From Bigelowiella natans CCMP2755 (taxonomy: Eukaryota; Cercozoa; Chlorarachniophyceae), in the NCBI GenBank assembly GCA_000320545.1, contig ADNK01002947.1, forward strand, positions 1-23,314: DNA of 23,314 nucleotides, read 5' to 3'. Within the stretch, counting starts at the first letter, position 1; every line of letters starts with the position of its first letter. Shown here piece after piece: positions 22,792 through 23,314 of the stretch. The position numbers and the translations under genes are program-made. The notes under the pieces were generated by a model. It worked only from the letters and a program-made list of their open reading frames with translations, was not told where the DNA came from and did no database searches.

Positions 22792-23119
22792 CTCCATGTC
22801 CTCCATTGCCTCCATTTGATACTAAAAAACCTGTTGGTTGTTGTGATGATAAAAGAGAGGAAGGAGACAACCAGTATTTATTTTTATCTTGCTCTTTCAT
22901 CATCATCTTCTTCTTCTTCTTCTTCTTCTAGACATAAAGGTAGTAATAAGGGGTGACTCCTCTATCTAGATGATGTTGCTTTTCCACTGTTGTTGTTATC
23001 GATATATCATCATCATCATCATCGTCATCATCCAAATAAGACGTTCAGCTACCGGTTCCAGTAAGGTGGGGAGATTGTAACAATATTGTACCCCCAGCAC
23101 CTCCACCCGTACATTCACC
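7106..23119 (-). CDS. Giant multi-exon cysteine-repeat, multi-pass membrane protein (overview)
   Basis: One minus-strand gene of over 40 exons (25-404 nt) reconstructed from GT-AG boundaries with compatible intron phases. N to C order: Gly-rich beta-helix-like exons, Eph-like (GCC2/GCC3-type) cysteine repeats, one membrane helix, a cytosolic core, a variable low-complexity region, and a hydrophobic C-terminal bundle. This architecture recalls large surface proteins I know from several protist groups, whose function is generally unknown; I propose a cell-surface receptor or adhesion role only as inference. Exon groups are listed separately. From 23119 to 17709 and from 14608 to 7106 every phase joins without a break. 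Unresolved: 17244-17708 must hide at least one exon (entry phase 0, exit phase 1), and the join between 15980 and 15614 is ambiguous. Individual exon edges may be off, and the 5' end probably lies beyond 23119. Confidence 0.75.
8113..8162. repeat. (TAG)n microsatellite abutting a 5' splice site
   Basis: About sixteen TAG/CAG units. On the minus strand the run reads (CTA)n and starts right after the donor of the exon at 8163-8236. Confidence 0.9.
8294..8431. repeat. Three-copy 45/46-bp tandem repeat in an intron
   Basis: ttgaatcgataaaa(c/t)agttt, followed by acttgtac, begins at 8295, 8340 and 8386. Copies two and three also share the following tgaaccttcaattactac. The third copy ends exactly at the 5' splice site of the 25-nt exon at 8432-8456. 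Confidence 0.85.
9349..9480. repeat. (TG)n and (CT)n microsatellites in an intron
   Basis: A TG run at about 9349-9379 and a CT run at about 9446-9479, both in the intron between exons 9573-9826 and 9179-9267. Confidence 0.9.
9573..12873 (-). CDS. Cytosolic core part 2 and variable region exons of the giant gene
   Basis: Exons: 12840-12873 (phase 2 to 0; EAGSLQSALNY), 12123-12199 (0 to 2; GLSISLGVRSMDMYLASK), 11810-11885 (2 to 0; NNLKQAETTTLFRNGMDF), 11598-11643 (0 to 1; VMRRREWRPVVIIEQ), 11274-11345 (1 to 1; GTPDNEIIPSQEFTSENS), 10666-11024 or -11069 (1 to 0; Gly/Tyr-rich, poly-Gln, then VSFIQAPMYGTRPKF; donor GTAAGT), 10348-10395 (0 to 0; EENVLENRENFTSEEE) and 9573-9826 or -9835 (0 to 2; Ser-rich, poly-Gly, poly-Glu; donor GTAAGA). 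All phases agree. After about 12123 the composition becomes low complexity, with CAG, GGT and GAG runs that are coding rather than intronic. This looks like a disordered linker before the C-terminal membrane bundle. Exon 12840-12873 is the least certain. Confidence 0.65.
9836..10347. other. Intron with GAA/GGA and GTT repeats
   Basis: A 512-nt intron of the giant gene with (GAA)n(GGA)n at about 9857-9914 and (GTT)n at about 10086-10110. I see no exon in it. Confidence 0.5.
11004..11093. repeat. 45-bp tandem duplication covering a 3' splice site
   Basis: 11004-11048 and 11049-11093 are identical except for one base (cattgataatagt versus cattaataatagt). Each copy contains the acceptor ttataattcag (minus strand) and the first 20-odd coding bases of the exon that starts there. 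Confidence 0.92.
12200..12839. other. Large microsatellite intron
   Basis: A 640-nt intron with (CAA)n (about 12321-12340), (AAT)n (about 12449-12505), (CAT)n (about 12573-12640) and (CTT)n (about 12741-12767). A hydrophobic reading at 12358-12440 lacks a usable splice pair. Confidence 0.6.
13073..17243 (-). CDS. Cytosolic core exons, part 1, of the giant gene
   Basis: Exons: 17179-17243 (phase 1 to 0; YQRLEYIDDNNNN), 16766-16812 (0 to 2; KLRIQNQWLDPSK), 16434-16483 (2 to 1; LHLLMHRIYLHGGNTP), 15980-16035 (1 to 0; DPLYLLIDDAPYNLGVHK) or 15972-16035 (1 to 2), 15549-15614 or -15616 (VEEYNRLHLMKGKERM; donor GTAAGA), 14548-14608 (1 to 2; EYNHEFFKNQHIKALSSS), 14238-14270 (2 to 2; LSASKVGTYA; donor GTAGGA), 14129-14168 (2 to 0; IDIVAPNENTKNE), 13864-13915 (0 to 1; GGPDGNPGLVLMCC; donor GTGAGT), 13323-13378 (1 to 0; GTFTDPFYLDAQDVLVQ; donor GTAAGA) and 13073-13152 (0 to 2; WCSCLAHLNTHLRRIKY). 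A possible 15-nt micro-exon (WDNKE) at 15689-15703 would reconcile the 15972 and 15616 alternatives. Motifs such as HRIYL..GNTP and F.LD..D.LV are ones I associate with the cytosolic part of this protein type. Function unknown. Confidence 0.65.
14609..15548. other. Large intron with a three-copy 53-bp repeat
   Basis: About 940 nt between exons 15549-15614 and 14548-14608. The repeat unit aatcacatgtt(a/g)tttgtgt, followed by ggttttttaccca, starts at 15092, 15145 and 15199. GAG, GTA and CAT runs occur on either side. A short candidate exon (EKLELAI) near 14831-14851 is not supported well enough to list. Confidence 0.6.
15619..15786. repeat. (CA)n and (TA)n microsatellites
   Basis: CA run at about 15618-15659 with a TA interruption, and TA run at about 15754-15786, flanking the possible micro-exon at 15689-15703. 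Confidence 0.9.
16055..16248. repeat. (CA)n and (CT)n microsatellites in an intron
   Basis: CA run at about 16055-16104 and CT run at about 16214-16247, in the intron between exons 16434-16483 and 15980-16035. Confidence 0.9.
17244..17708 (-). other. Unresolved segment of the giant gene
   Basis: Phase bookkeeping requires at least one exon here: the exon at 17709 exits in phase 0, while that at 17243 is entered in phase 1. Candidates seen are a short segment at about 17352-17383 reading GRGNSHLKQ, and an Asp-rich reading through GAT/GAC repeats ending before a strong GTGAGT donor near 17427. Neither gives the required phase alone. Confidence 0.4.
17709..18232 (-). CDS. First transmembrane helix exons of the giant gene
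   Basis: Exons 18178-18232 (phase 0 to 1; DCGGPVIFSVIIICMLLA) and 17709-17767 (1 to 0; IFPFIICFLKRRWKKQHAM). The join makes a continuous hydrophobic stretch of about 25 residues ended by KRRWKK, a standard stop-transfer signal placing what follows in the cytosol. The upstream exon ends in phase 0 (ISAFIK), so the DCGG exon joins directly. The donor of 17709-17767 (GTTATC) is weak. Confidence 0.75.
18458..21441 (-). CDS. Eph-like (GCC2/GCC3-type) cysteine-repeat exons of the giant gene
   Basis: Eleven exons with mutually consistent phases: 21391-21441 (GNGLVTRKPECNPG), 21047-21130 (NCAACPTGAFKPFFNGSC), 20894-20924 (TYMNVTGAA), 20635-20680 (CRSCSRGKYSAGHGS), 20336-20360 (VECERCPAG), 20043-20093 (TFVDKVGASHCQNCPEG), 19531-19605 (TFSKTGSSSCVQCPPNTF), 19339-19365 (DVCLACPTG), 18976-19056 (RYSASNSSKCYNCTNPKP), 18709-18733 (CEYECKKG) and 18458-18503 (YVYPDCILPISAFIK). 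Joined, they give the repeating pattern CxxCPxGtf....g...C, typical of tyrosine-kinase ephrin-receptor-like domains. Most boundaries split a Gly codon in phase 1, so single exons are symmetric. Exons are 25-84 nt and introns 120-430 nt. These are the most secure exons in the gene. The domain is extracellular by position, ahead of the first membrane helix. Confidence 0.87.
20397..20484. repeat. (CA)n and (TA)n microsatellites in an intron
   Basis: CA run at about 20397-20425 and TA run at about 20449-20484, in the intron between cysteine-repeat exons 20635-20680 and 20336-20360. Confidence 0.9.
21502..23119 (-). CDS. N-terminal Gly-rich beta-helix-like exons of the giant gene
   Basis: Exons, minus order: 23053-23119 (phase 0 to 1; GGGAGGTILLQSPHLTGT), 22792-22821 (1 to 1; SNGGNGGHGG), 22445-22488 (1 to 0; GGGGGGGYIVYWKM), 21890-21998 (0 to 1; acceptor tttttttgaattgaacag), 21717-21772 (1 to 0; TIPTASAKGGESSPG; donor GTAAGA) and 21502-21598 (0 to 1; KTLYFDGGK, then an Arg-Glu run, then ARCNDIEVAC). 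The joined product alternates GGxGG turns with beta-strand-like hydrophobic runs, e.g. LTGTVSNGGNGGHGG, the pattern of glycine-rich parallel beta-helix ectodomains. Exon 21890-21998 is the least sure (its translation is Ser/His-rich), but its phases bridge its neighbours exactly. An extra copy of the SNGGNGGHGG exon lies at 22716-22742. A signal peptide is not in view. Confidence 0.6.
22653..22816. repeat. 76-bp compound repeat: CT run, CA run, 26-bp exon copy
   Basis: A CT run and a CA run followed by cctccatgtcctccattgcc (continuing tccatt) occur twice; the 26-bp segments at 22715-22740 and 22791-22816 are identical. The 26-bp segment is the Gly-rich exon of the giant gene. Confidence 0.9.
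22716..22742 (-). CDS. Possible duplicate Gly-rich exon (alternative)
   Basis: A second copy of the NGGNGGHGG-coding exon. Using an AG inside the upstream (GA)n run and the GT of the downstream (GT)n run gives 27 nt in phase 1 to 1, so it could be added to the transcript without changing frame. Whether it is spliced in is unknown. Its acceptor would lack a pyrimidine tract. Confidence 0.35.
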
Positions 23120-23200
23120 CTATATATTGTGCGATTGTTTACCATCATTTCGTTTCATGTTGTCGTGTTGTTTGTTGGGAGAGGATTATAGCATATCGCT

Positions 23201-23232
<32 letters not shown>

Positions 23233-23269
23233 AGTATAAGTGAAAGCAGATATAAACACCATATACAAA

Positions 23270-23270
<1 letters not shown>

Positions 23271-23314
<44 letters not shown>
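23271..23314. repeat. (TA)n microsatellite at the window edge
   Basis: A TA run reaching the end of the window. Between 23120 and 23270 there is also a (CAT)n run; no exon is seen there. Confidence 0.9.

Noticed and set aside
1-23314. CRISPR array, tRNA or rRNA genes
   Set aside because: Repeats are microsatellites or tandem duplications without unique equal-length spacers, and no tRNA arm or rRNA signature words were found by eye.

Overview
This window is nuclear DNA from an intron-bearing, microsatellite-laden microbial eukaryote. The evidence is GT-AG introns, poly-Q/poly-S/YG-rich low-complexity proteins, a PEX13-like peroxin, a rhomboid protease, and very many CA, CT, TA, GTA and CAT repeats. 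No bacterial operon structure, rRNA, tRNA or CRISPR array is visible. The lineage cannot be fixed from the sequence alone; a free-living protist is the most likely source.

Layout, left to right: (1) 1-724 (+), the 3' part of a tandem kelch-type repeat gene, broken by a one-base shift. (2) 769-966 (-), a small unrecognised ORF. (3) 990-2046, intergenic DNA with a 22-bp tandem repeat, an AT-rich stretch, three consecutive hairpins and a CA/GCATG-rich block. (4) 2047-3729 (-), a PEX13-like peroxin. (5) 3730-4738, a divergent promoter region with duplicated blocks and GAA/CAA/GA repeats. (6) 4739-6129 (+), a two-exon rhomboid protease. (7) 6130-7105, the convergent intergenic region, rich in palindromes.

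(8) 7106-23119 (-) is the main content: one very large gene split into more than 40 small exons, invisible as long ORFs. I reconstructed it by joining GT-AG bounded segments whose intron phases agree. Reading N to C (right to left), it encodes a glycine-rich beta-helix-like region, a run of Eph-receptor-like (GCC2/GCC3-type) cysteine repeats, one transmembrane helix, a cytosolic core ending in motifs such as GTFTDPFYLDAQDVLVQ, a low-complexity variable region, and a C-terminal bundle of about four or five hydrophobic segments. The 5' end may lie beyond the window. Two gaps remain unresolved: 17244-17708, and the joins around 15549-16035.

The most interesting feature is the relation between splice sites and repeats. 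Several introns begin directly with (GTA)n or (GT)n expansions at the 5' splice site. One Gly-rich exon is duplicated between CT and CA microsatellites. A 45-bp tandem duplication has copied a 3' splice site in frame, a (GA)n tract appears to be translated, and a 45-46-bp repeat ends exactly at another 5' splice site. All gene models come from reading the sequence alone; none has been checked by search or transcript data.
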